Shown here piece by piece: positions 11,355 to 23,400 of a stretch of DNA of 64,000 nucleotides. The position numbers were made by a program, and so were the translations under genes. Under the pieces are notes generated by a model, which saw only the letters and a list, made by a program, of their open reading frames with translations, did no database searches and was not told the DNA's origin. The DNA is from Hepsetus odoe (taxonomy: Eukaryota; Chordata; Actinopteri; Characiformes; Hepsetidae). The stretch spans positions 12,778,623 to 12,842,622 of the forward strand of contig CM029384.1 in assembly GCA_017165825.1 (NCBI GenBank), read 5' to 3'. Each line of letters starts with the position of its first letter. Positions within the stretch are counted from its first letter, which is position 1.

Positions 11355-12119
11355 CAGTACTGTGCAAAAGTTTTAGGCAGGTGTGAAAAAATGCTGTAAA
11401 CAAAGAATGCTTTCAGAAATATAAATAATGATTGTTTATTTTTATCAATTTACAAAATGCAAAGTGAGCGAACAAAAGAAAAATCTACATCAAATCAGTA
11501 TTTGATGTTACTACCTTTTGCCTTCAAACCAGCATCAGTTCTTCTAGGTACACTTGCACAAAGTCAGGGATTTTGTAGGATTATAGTCGGTGTCTGATCA
11601 ACCAATTTTACCAAACAGGTGCTGATGATCATCAATGTCACACGGAGGTTGAAACACAGTCATGTTTGGAACAACCGACCAGCCGAGTTCCTTCAAAAAC
11701 TGTGATGCTGTTTTGAAAGGGTGGTCACACCAAATATTGATTTGATTTAAGTGAAAGTGACAACCCTTGTCATTGCAAGGTCACAGCACACCACAAAGAA
11801 ATTGGACCTCTGCATTTAACCCATGCAAACACCTTGCAGCAGTGGGCAACTATAGCGCCCAGGGAGCAGTGATGGGGACAGTACCTTGCTCAAGGGTACC
11901 TCAGGGCAACCTACTGGTGAGGGAATCAAACCCACAATCTTCCGATGCGGGGGCAACTCCCTAACCACTAGGTCACCGCTGCCCAGATTTAGATTTCTCT
12001 TTTGTTCATTCACTGCATTTTGTTGATTGATGAAAATAAATGATTAACACTTCCATTTTTGAAAGCATTCTTTGTTTACAGCATTTTTTCACACCTGACT
12101 AAAACTTTTGCACAGTACT
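11355..12119. mobile_element. long-armed MITE interrupted by a SINE
   Basis: The left end CAGTACTGTGCAAAAGTTTT and the right end (its reverse complement, finishing CAGTACTG at 12112-12119) bound two inverted arms of roughly 200 bases. A SINE at 11750-11985 splits the right arm. No transposase frame remains. Confidence 0.9.
11750..11985 (-). mobile_element. SINE S1 nested in the MITE
   Basis: Full-length S1 in reverse orientation, flanked by the 6-base word GATTTA at 11744-11749 and 11986-11991. The uninterrupted MITE copies have a single GATTTA at this point, which confirms insertion after the MITE. Confidence 0.93.
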
Positions 12120-12121
12120 GT

Positions 12122-13326
12122 ATATTTCAACTATTTCTTTCCACAAATACATATGTACATTGATGAGTAAAATTGATGACAAAAGTGGAAATTAATTTTT
12201 TCCAAAAATTGGGATATTCCAATTATTCCACATTAAGTTCCAAATAAAGGTGTAACGTAATGCAGCCTTTTACCTTTTCCATGATTAAAAATTTGTAACC
12301 TGGCAGTGAATGTAAAGACACTTCATGTGCTTTCACACGATCTGTGTGCTTTTTTAATATAAAAAGTAAAGCAGGATGAATGATCTCAAGACCTCCTTGA
12401 TCTCCTTTTCTGCATGGTGTTCAATTCTTTGAACAAACTTTCAAATGGAATATCTACTAGAAAGCCATCTGGTATGTACGCCCTTTCAAAGAGCACCTGA
12501 AAAGCATTAATCTTAAGAAGCAACTTTAAACATTGTTGTGCTGCAATGTAAATACCAAACATCTACATATATATGATAGAAAAAAACATGTGCAGTACAA
12601 TTTCTCACAAGATGAACTGGACTTGTTGCAGTTGTTACAAAGGAATGCATCTGTGTGCATAGCGTAGAGGCTGACTGTAATGAACAAACCAAGATCATTT
12701 CTTTAGCATAGCTAAACTCTGCATTCATATCAGCAAAACATCATTGCCTTTATAATGATACAACAAGCTGCAGTTCAGCTGGACTATACAACACCATGTA
12801 CAGTAGCGTAAGTACATATTACAGATGTGACAATAAATTCCCTTTTAACAGTTTAATACTCTGCTTAGACTTTCTCTGTTTCTAACCAATACAGGTTCTT
12901 AAAATTCTACTTGATGTTTTTCTTATGCAATCTCTTTCTCTTTCTCCTTCTCCTTTTTTCTGCTTCACCACTCTAATTTACCCAGGCATCACTGCCAGAC
13001 CCAAGGACATATTCATATTGGTAGCTGTGTTGAAATGGGGCTATATTCAGTGATGGAAGTCATTTTAACACTGATTAAGAACATTCTAAAAAAAAAAAAA
13101 AAACTTTAGCAGTCCGGTTTTTGCCTTTAGCAATCTTTTAACAATACAGGACAACATTGGAAAAAAAAATTCCTGTTAGATTTTAACTGTCCTATTTTAA
13201 CTGTTTGCTGCATTGCTGCAATCTGCACATCAATAATGAGTTCAAAGAGTAGATGTTAGTATCTAAGATTGTAAGACGTTGTCACGTAAAAGGCCTCTGT
13301 CTCAAGTTGTCTTCCTTACAAACCTA
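12122..13326. other. intergenic sequence downstream of the bMERB gene
   Basis: No gene or known repeat was recognised apart from an A tract near 13088. Some of it could be 3' untranslated sequence if the nearer poly(A) signal is not used. Confidence 0.4.
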
Positions 13327-13332
13327 TTTAAT
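13327..13332 (-). terminator. candidate poly(A) signal ATTAAA of the bMERB gene
   Basis: ATTAAA on the minus strand lies about 120 bases past the stop codon at 13451-13453. It is the nearest signal-like hexamer. No transcript evidence is available. Confidence 0.3.
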
Positions 13333-13450
13333 TTTCCCCTCTCTGTACTACGATTGTTGGATTAATCATTAACAATTTCACTTACTCCAGGTCTCCTTCT
13401 CACACTGCTCCATCTTTCATTATATCTCATTTCAGTCTCACTCTCTCAGT

Positions 13451-13569
13451 TTACATGATAGAACAGGTAAAACCACAGCATTCTTTAAGCAGGGTGAGGC
13501 CTGTCTTGGTCACATATGGCGATGAGGTCTGCTGGGCAAGGGAGGTCATTTTTCTGTCTTGAAAGCAAG
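13451..13569 (-). CDS. bmerb1-like: bMERB gene coding exon 6 (C-terminus)
   Basis: Pyrimidine-rich acceptor TTCTCCCTCAG at 13570. Encodes a Ser/Thr/Gln-rich linker, then YVTKTGLTLLKECCG and the terminal Cys-Ser-Ile-Met before TAA. This block matches the BMERB1 C-terminus (Lys-Thr-Gly-Leu, Cys-Cys-Gly and Cys-Asn-Ile-Met in human). Confidence 0.9.
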
Positions 13570-14437
13570 CTGAGGGAGAAGAATAGAGCATGTGTCCTTA
13601 TAGTCCGGTCAGAGAAATAACACAACAGATTGCCTTGTTAACATATTAACATTATGGCAAATCATAGAAAAAAAAAATCCAGTAATGATTCATCACTGCT
13701 ACTGCAGTTTCATCTAACCTTATTTAACTACCAATACATGTGTTCTTGCACAGCTCTGTTGCAAGGCTGCACAAGCTTAATAGAAAATAGACAATTATAT
13801 AATTTAACCTAGTGAGAACCTTCTGAAGTTTTTGAATTTTGTTTTTAATTAAGCACTTTTTAAAGTAGCCATAGATCTGCACTGTTCAGGAGGTCCTTCA
13901 ATTCATCTTTGGTTAAATATATCTGTTACTATTTTAATATAATTATAAGAAAATAGTTTAGTTGGACAATATTTTATTTAATATTTCATAATTTTCCTCA
14001 ATAAATAACTTATCAAACATCCATCCATTTTCTGCCACTTGTCCCAAACGGGGTCGCGGAGGAGTGCTGGTGTCCAACCCAGCGCACACAGGGCGAGGAC
14101 GGGGGACGCACCTTGGACAGGTTGCCAGCCCATCGCAGGGAGGAGCGGGACGGGGACAGCACCTTGCTCAAGGGTACCTCAGAGCAACCCAGTGGGAAGG
14201 GGCTCGAACCCCCGATCCTCTGGCCGACACCCTAACCACTAGGCCACCGCTGCCCCCACTTATCAAACATCTTTTGTCTAATTAGTTTAACTGTGTTGCC
14301 TACTTTGGGGCTGGTTTGAAAATCTAAAAATATTTTAGCTTATCTTTATACAGGAAAATAGAAAGTTCTAAAAGATATTACAAACTTTAAAGCACCACTG
14401 AGTGTTGTATTGGGTGCTGTGTAACCAAGCCAAAGTG

Positions 14438-14468
<31 letters not shown>

Positions 14469-17400
14469 CAAGTTCAATAGTTTAGCATGTTATTCTTTAG
14501 CATTTTAAAGATGGCTGCAGTTTTTAAGTAAATAGAATGGGAAATTTGTCAACAAACTGAAAAGCTTGTCCAACTTAGTAACCATTGCTGAACCTCTCAA
14601 TAAAAGTAATCCTGTTTTAGTCAACCTTAAAGTAATGTTAAAACAAAGCATGCTAACAAATATAGCTATGCTGTGGATGAAGTTTCACGCTTTGGCATTT
14701 TAATCCAGACTAAAACAGTATGGGAAAATTGCACATACACATCTAATTTAGCATTTCAAAAAAATTGTTTTTTTTTTTTTGCATTCAGCTCTCTGGAGTG
14801 GGAATGGGGCTTTTTTCAGGACTTCTGTTTAAGCATGCAAGAATGCCATGGAGGTTTCAGAAAACTTACTACAAATAACTACTGTCAGAATACAACAGGA
14901 CACTCAAAGCTGCTTTACAAATACATCTTTGCTCTTTGAATGTACCCATGAACCTACTTTTCTTTGTGGAGCTTGTGGGAATTTTGGCCCGTAAGAACTC
15001 AGCCATCTCTTTGTCCTCTTCTTTCTCTCTGTTTGGAAGAAGAATAATGCACATGAGCACAGCGAGGGGCCTTAATAACAACTGCATATAGAAGTAAGTA
15101 TACAGAAACATGACAGAACAAATGTGGTGCCAAAGAGTCTATAATATAAACCCCTGATGAAAGGGAAATGCAGAGAGAATAAACAATTGTTTTGGGAACA
15201 AGCATCAAACAGGTGTGGAAAAGAAATCTTTAACCTTGAAGGAATTTGCATTGGCTTCTCCCTTCCTCTCTTTTGAAAAATATTCACTGAGTCTGCATCT
15301 GTAACGACCTTTGGAAAAACCTTAGGCTACATCGTGAAGGTGTAGGAATGAAGAAATTTAAGTTGATAATATCTTTTTAATATCGCCTTCCCCTTCTACC
15401 ACCCCTCTATGATTGATGAAATGCTCTATACTGTATTTTGCTTAGACATAGTAAGGAAGGAAAATCCATAATAATATGTAGTTCTCCATAAAAGGTAGCT
15501 CTACAATACTGGCCAGCATTATTTTAAACAAAATTATTTACTTTAGATGCCATTAATTATTTATCAAAACATTCATGGTTATATTATTGGTTATTATTAT
15601 TATTATATTATTATTATTGGTTATTACTTCTTACCAAAGACTATTTCTCCTTTATTTTGGCCCCTAAAGCTCTAGTGCAGCAAATGCAACCAAACCAACG
15701 CATAGGTTAATCAACTTGGCTACTTAACAATTAAAAACTAGGAATCTGATTCTAAAAAAGTTCCAGAAATAAAATTCATAACTTAAACATTTAAAAATGG
15801 AGGAGAGGTCTTCAGTTTTAAACTGAAACATAGGCCAATCACTGAGCATAATATGCCCATCATTAGAGAAACCACAGTGACTAAAATGCATTTGGTTTCA
15901 GACCAATATTTTATGAGCCTAAAAAAATAAAACAGGGATTCCTCTGCAATCAGTGCTTTTGTGTTTTTACTAAACTCTTCAGACAATGATTAGGATGACA
16001 TAATTTTACTTATTATTAAATCTGTTTTCCATGTTCCTTCAAAACTTGGGGGACATTGCATTTCCATTGTTGGTTTTTTTTTTCTAATGCTAAAATCAGC
16101 ATTTGTCATTTCCTTTTTCTGTCCTCATTACTTATGTTTAATGATACTGAGTCTTGTTTGTCAACCATTTGTAAACCATTCAGATTATCTCTGTAGATTA
16201 TTTAGTAAATTCTCTGAAAGGTAAAACACATTAATTATTATTTATTAATTAACATCAGTGTTAATAAGTGTTTTCAAAATTAAGAACTCCTTGCTGTCCT
16301 ATTTAAAGGCTTTCATATTTGTTACACTGACAATTTTTTATACTGAGGTCCCAGTTTGTGGAGGAAAATTGTAGCTTTAAGGGGATAGCTACTGACTATA
16401 GCTTTGCCCATTAACATGCAACACATTTTTAATTAAGTATTTTAGATAAGGGTAGGATACTCACTTGTTACCTAGACATTTTGGAATGTCTGTTTTTACC
16501 TATTTTCATGAAATGACTATGCTCTGGTCATGTCTTAAAATGACTGTTTCAAACTAACTCTCAGTTGGCAACACAATGGCAGAGCACGCTCCAGTAGTTT
16601 CCAAGTGAAGTCCAAACACGGTGGGCCACCACCTAAACTTCTCATTCACCTCCTCTTCCCACTTGTGGCAGGTACTATACTAGCTGTCCAACAGATTCAG
16701 CTGGTGTTCACACAGCAAGCAGGACACTCTCATGGGACTTCATTAAAAGTAAGCTTTCATAACAAGAATGTAAACCAAGGAAGCTCATAAATGCAGAGTA
16801 TAGTGCTGGTGCTATTTACAATTACTTTGAAAGACAGTTTCTTTATATTTGATGGATTGTAGGTTGATTTTATTTATTTATTTCTGTTATTTTACTTATA
16901 TACTTAGGTATAGTATATACTTAAGTATATACTTTACTTATATACTTATATATCAGTCATATATCCAATTCTCTGTTCCTATGTCCTTCTTTCGTCTCCC
17001 CACAATAGTTCTTCCTTCCGCCCACAATAATTCCTATGCCCTTTTCACCACATCGTTGATTCCATGGCCCTATTCCTGAAGTTTGACCATTCCTATGTCC
17101 TTCCATCCCTGAACCAGCCCAATGCCCTTTCACCCCCATTACCCTAAATCATTTCCCTAGGTAGTATTCACGTCCCTGTCACCTTTAACCTATATATTAT
17201 TAACTGCATCTCTATTTTTCTATGTTCTTTTCTGAGTAACGCTTTCTTTGCACGTCAAAAACACCCAAACAAGGTCATAGTCTTAGATTAGGTGTCTCCA
17301 CCGGAGGCCTTGGAGCTCCCGGGGGGATAGATAAAAAGGCACACTCTGAACTGTGCAAGTATGAGAGAGGATTCAACACAGAGAGAGAAATACTGACCGG

Positions 17401-20400
17401 TCTCTTGAACATCCTGTAAGAACTTCGTTACTCTTCTGTTAATAAACTTGGCTAGCTTCAAAACCTCTTCACCTCATCACTGACTCTTCAAACCTCGATT
17501 CTCAATTGGAGAATCCAACATATTAGAATTGAATTTGAATCCAAGCCTGCAGATCCCACCTCACAAAATATGAATTCAAAGCGCAAATTGTGAGGAGAAA
17601 CAATTTGCCCCTGAACTGTTGGCATTTATTCAGCACATGCACTTTCTAAAATGTGTCATTATTATCAAGTGTTGGCAAGTTAATTTCAAATTCTTGGGAT
17701 CTTTATGTGTACATTCAGTCTCTCTTCAGAACATGCCATCTTTACTTGGATTTACTCGGATTGTTGACTTCTGCTCTAGGGTTGACATGTTCTTCCCTAT
17801 AAAAGTGGTAATGTCAGGTCTCACTGTTTTGATGTCCTTGTCCCTCAGTGATGGAACTCTCTATTGTATAGTCCCTGTGTTCCTCCTGTTATAGTCCAAC
17901 TGAACTCTTCAGATAATAACTAGAAAGATATTATTTTACTTTTAATTTTCCATTTTTTTCATCTTTCTTCGAAAATGTGAGGGGATTTGCATTTGCATTC
18001 ATTGTTTGTTTTTATTTTCTTAGTGCTGAAATCAGCATTTGTTATTTGTTCTCATTACCTATACGTCAATGTATTTAGTGATAAGTCTTATTTGTTATAA
18101 AACTGTTCAGATTATCTTTGCAGATTATTCTGTAAATTTTCTTGGATATTAGTGATAAAACACAAGTGTCTACAAAATAAAGAAACTATTGCTGTCATAT
18201 TTGAAGGCTGTCATATTCGTTACATCATCTGAAAGTGTTATCTGGCCTCTGATTTGTGTGTACATTTCATCATAAATTAGCAAATACAAAAAAATAGATG
18301 GTAAAAATTGACATACTTATCCCATTTTTTACACTGTTTTTGAGATACAGGGGGAATCTTCAGCAGAAACATTTGCTAATATATATGTAAAGGAAACAAG
18401 TAGAATTCTTTCTTTCCTGAAAAAAGATTTTTCAAAAAACAAACTTACACACACAGAAGTGTAAGCATAAACATGCCATTTTGGATCAAAATGTAAATTA
18501 AATTTTTTCCAAGCTTTTTATATAGAGAGCTAATAGTACAACAATCTCCATATCTCTGTAGAGAACACATACCCATCTAGAGCTTTGACTCCTTTCCAAT
18601 ACTATATTTATTTCAATCAGCTGTTGCCCAATCTATTTCTCTTTCTTTTTCCCTCTCTTGCTCGCCTCCTCCCACTTTGTCCCACCTGTAAATCAATCAG
18701 TCTTATTTCTCCAGACCCCAAGCTACCATGGTTTCTGACCGCGTGAGTGAACTGAAGAAAACAGAGATGTGTGTGTGTGTGTGTGCGTGTCTGTTAGTCA
18801 GTGTGAACCAATATGCCATTGGCCCAGAGTGGAGAGTAATTGGTTTGCAATGTCATGGTCAAGAGGCTGGGCATGAATGTCACTTTTTGCCTCCAAGCAC
18901 ATTTAACTGTTCACCTTCTGAAGTCAGGCATGTCATAGCTATCTAAAGGTGCAGTCATGCTTGGAGCTAAAAGTGATCCAAGCATCTCACCTTCTGGATC
19001 TACAGGTCTATAATATATGCTCAGTCTTGAACGTTGAAAAAAATAAGCAAAGCATTGTTACACAAGCACCAACCTCAGCCTCTCGAACTCCACATCATCC
19101 ACCAGAAAGTCCCGAGTCTCTACAAGTTTATGGATTTGCTGCAACAGCTCCTCCTCTCGCTGCTTGTCCTCATTGGACTTGTCCTTATCTGCCAAAACAT
19201 GATTTAATTCACAAATCATGCATATACTGTACGTTGTGCAAGTTGCTCACATTCAGATTTTTATTCAGTATTTATGAAGTTTTGCAAAAGCTACCCAAGA
19301 CATCCTTGTTTATATTCAGGGAACCAGTCTCTGCCTTAGATGCTCCAGCCACAGTCTGATCTCTATAAACCATGTTCCAAATGGCACCCTAAGCTCCGCA
19401 GTCATCCTAGAGCTTTGATTCATTTCCAGTGCTTTATTTCTTTCATTCAGCTGTTGTCCATTATATTTCCCCTGCCTCTATTTGTTAAATTAACAAGTTA
19501 AATTAACATACAAAACCACTTTTCCTCTTCAAATCTTAATATCTTACTCACCATGTTAGCTGGTTAGAAAACCATCCGCTCAGTTCTCAGTTTGTATGTC
19601 AAGACATTTTGGGTTATTAAGGAATTTAAATCATTGCGATCCTTTCACAGCACACCTTTAAAGATGCATTCAAAGTATCAGTTGAAATAAATAAAACATA
19701 TTGTGACACTACACTTTAGGAACTACAATTTTTCATCAGATTGAATGAATTGTTGGCAATTGTTGGTATTCCATAGTTAAACCACTTAGAGTAAAAACAG
19801 GGACAGAAATAGCTAAACGTGCAAAACTTTGCTATAAGTGTGATTAAGGGTTTTTGAATAATCAAAAGGGGTGGAATGAGATGGAAAAATGTTGTGTTGG
19901 TAGAGGTACACATTGTACTCTGTGAACTATGTTTAAGTGACTGACTAATGAGCATGATGAATTTCTGTTTCTTCACACCCAGCTGTTTAGAGTTCACAGG
20001 TCTACAGGTGTTAAAGAACAATATTCAAGCTTGTAACCCTAGATAGAGATGTGCTCGGCAGACTTGTTAACGTGAGGATGTTCGCTCATTTTCAAACCGT
20101 CATAGTCTAAAAACAGATCAAGGTCAAGTGAGGGCATGTCTCAGAGTGGACATATAAAGGGAGACAACACCTCACTCGGGTAGCACTCTCTTTTTCAGCA
20201 CGCTAAGAGGGAAACATGCTCAATTGCCGGTAACTGAGAATTCTTACTGCACTTGGCTGTTATTTGCTAGGTGGAAAGCAGAAATTCCAAAACTGTTCTA
20301 TTACTTTTAATTAACATGATCTCAGTTTCAAACAAAACATTTGCTTATCGCTTTAAATAACAGTTTAATGAATGAACAGCCAGCAGTTAACATAATGACA

Positions 20401-23400
20401 ATAACATTATTCCGTTGTGCCTACTAGCTTCCATTCATCATAAGCCACATTAGCATATTTAGTCAAGGTGTTCCAGAATTTATATGGGATAAAGCAGTGA
20501 ATGCTGTAAACAAAATGACACAACACTGTGTTGTACAGAGCTGCTTCATGAATGATTCATATGGTTAATAACAACTTAGTCTTTCTCTAAATCTCATACA
20601 TCTCCTTGGGACTATTCATTTGTCATTTGGATAAAATTCATGATAGGTGAGGTATATATTTAAATTAAGGTAATATTGCAGGCATAGTACAACATTCCTC
20701 ACATGCTTTGATTACAGAATTTGTCATATTGCCTGTTTGCCTATTAAAACTGTTTTTTTTTATTACCAATAGTTGAACTGAAAAAAAATCTTCAATTCTA
20801 ACCTTAAATCTCAAAGACACATTTGCATACTTAACAATCATGGGATTTATCTCAAAATTTTAACACTATTTATGGTTATATGGCAAAATAGCAGGGAGCT
20901 GGAATAAGTGTAAGTGTAACTGTATGCAATAAAGCCAGACTGTCTGAACTGCAGTTCAGAAAAAAAAAAATTGGACCTTAGTTTTGATGTGTGACTCTTG
21001 TCTTGAGATGGAAATCACAGCTATTCCCCTGAGCTGTGATTTCACTGACTTATGTACACGGGCCCAAGCTCTGTATGTGCACCTAATGAGATGCTAGCTC
21101 GAAAGAAAGAAAAAAACCCTTTAAACCATGATTTTGCATGTCTCCTAGGAAACCAAAGACTTTAAAGTGAAACTGTTAAGAAGCACAGTCACATATATGA
21201 GTGAGGAGCAAACGCCAATATTGACTAATTATGCGAAGTACATTTAGACATCGGTATTCGACTCCTTCTTTCACATTTCATGGGGAAACTAATAAAAGAT
21301 ACAAACTTTTCAAACAACTACTAAGTAATGCTACTATCAAAAAATACTTTTTCTAAATATCTGTCATCTCTTACTACCAGTAAACAAAAGGCTACCCAGC
21401 ACAGCTCCAGGCATATTTAGCTATTCAGTGATGTTGCATTAGTAGCATTTCCGAGTGATGTGACAAAGAGGACTCCTATATTGGTCTTTACCCTCCCATC
21501 GCAAGAAAATGGAGACGACTAAACTGGACATAAAATCTGGAAGATTTCAAAGTAAAAAAACAGTTTTCGAGAGCCTACCTGGGATGGAGACCAATTTCTG
21601 GAGTTCCTTTTTAAGCCTGGTAATCTCTCTACATAGCTGAATATCATCCATCCTGAAGGAAAAAAATAAATACCAGACAATTTGTTCTGTTGAAGTGAAT
21701 GATAATCTGACTTGGAAGTGGTTTCCTCATGTACAACAGCAAGAATAACCTTGTTGTATCCTGTTGCTGAAGCCAGTTACCTGGTGTGGTTCTCAAGTGG
21801 CACAGCTCACTGTAAGACTATGAGTTCAGGAAAGTGCAGTTTTAGTCTGCTTCATTGGTGAAAAGTTTATCTTTGTTGATCTGCAGTGGAATCGGCCATT
21901 TACTCAATTCTGCTTTGTCTGTGCTCTCCTCCAGCTACTGTGTGGGCCATAGTTTATAAAAGTGGGCAGCTTCATGACTACCTTGGGCAGTTAACTGCTA
22001 GTTGTGCAGATAATGGCTAAACACAAGACTAAAGAGCAACCTAGTACTGACAGTCAAACAACATGTCTCTTCCCGTCCTCTCAGAACATCAAGCACTTGA
22101 AAGGAAGACACACATTGAGAATCTTTTCAGTCATGGCTCCTCAGTGGTGGAATAAACATCCTCTTGTTGTCAGAACTGCTGAGTCTCTTACTGTCTTCAA
22201 GCATAATCTGAAGAACCACATCTTCAAGCAACACCTTGGAGACATCTGCTTATTATCTTAGTTTAAAAAATGACAGAAAGTTTGTATACAGAGTCGAAAT
22301 TAATTATCTAGTGATTATTGTTTCAAAAGACCACCATTCAATTTATGTGAAAGTGACTATTCTTGTCATTGCGAGGTCACAGCACAGCACATTTTTTGCC
22401 ACAACAAAATTGGACCTCTGCATTTAACCCATCCAAACACCATGCAGCAGGGGGCAGCTATGAAAGCACCCAGGGAGCAGTGTCGGGGACGGGGACAGTA
22501 CCCTGCTCAAGAACCTTGCTCAAGGGTATGTCAGGGCAACCTACTGGTCTGAGATTTGAACCCACAACCTTCTAATCCAGGGGCCAACTCTCTAATCACT
22601 AGGCCAACACTTCCACTATATCTTTAGAATGTAACATTAATATTAACCTTCTTTAAAGCAAGTCCTTCCATCATTTAGTTAATACAGCGTCTATGCAGTG
22701 CTCTTTAGACTCTTTGTTTTCTTTAGCATACAAGTTTGCAATTAAGCTACCAGAGATTTAGTTCTAAACTGTACTATCCCAGAACATGCTCTGTTTCTTT
22801 TATTAAGAGATTTGGTATAAACTTCTGCTTTTTTTTTCACCTTCATTTCAACAAAAACAAACAAGAACGCAGCAGGAAGCACTTCATTTCAAAGACCCTC
22901 CATGTGACCCTAGCTTAGGTGAAAATGATGGCCATTATAAGCCTGGCAGATTATTTTGTAAAGTAGTGGCTCAGGGTGTATTTGCCAAAATAACTCTAAC
23001 CCTCCTATACCCTCGTTTTAGAGATGACTCAGTGTAAGTCTGAGTGTCTGCCTTTTTTCATTTCACAGAAGAATAAACAACTTTCTCTCTTCCTCGTACG
23101 CAAACTTGCATGCGTGTGGTCACACAAATTTGCAGGCTAATTATGTAACTATGCTTAATTTTATGTCCACACAATGAACACAAAAATGCATTTTTAGATT
23201 ATCAGTAGATTTTGAGAAATGTATCCAAAAAGAGCAAAGAGCCAGTTTTCTTTTGAATATACTTTGAATTTAAAAATAGATTTGCCTGAGGGGACTGTTG
23301 TTCTAATACCCCTGCAGAATGGAAGATGATTATTCCCTGAACCAAGCATATTTCATGGTCAACATACTTAAATATTTAAGAGGCCACAAGCCCCACCTTG

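Noticed and set aside
14869..14945. Read-through of bMERB exon 5 to a stop at 14869
   Set aside because: The conserved C-terminal exon at 13451-13569 joins in phase, so splicing is the better model.
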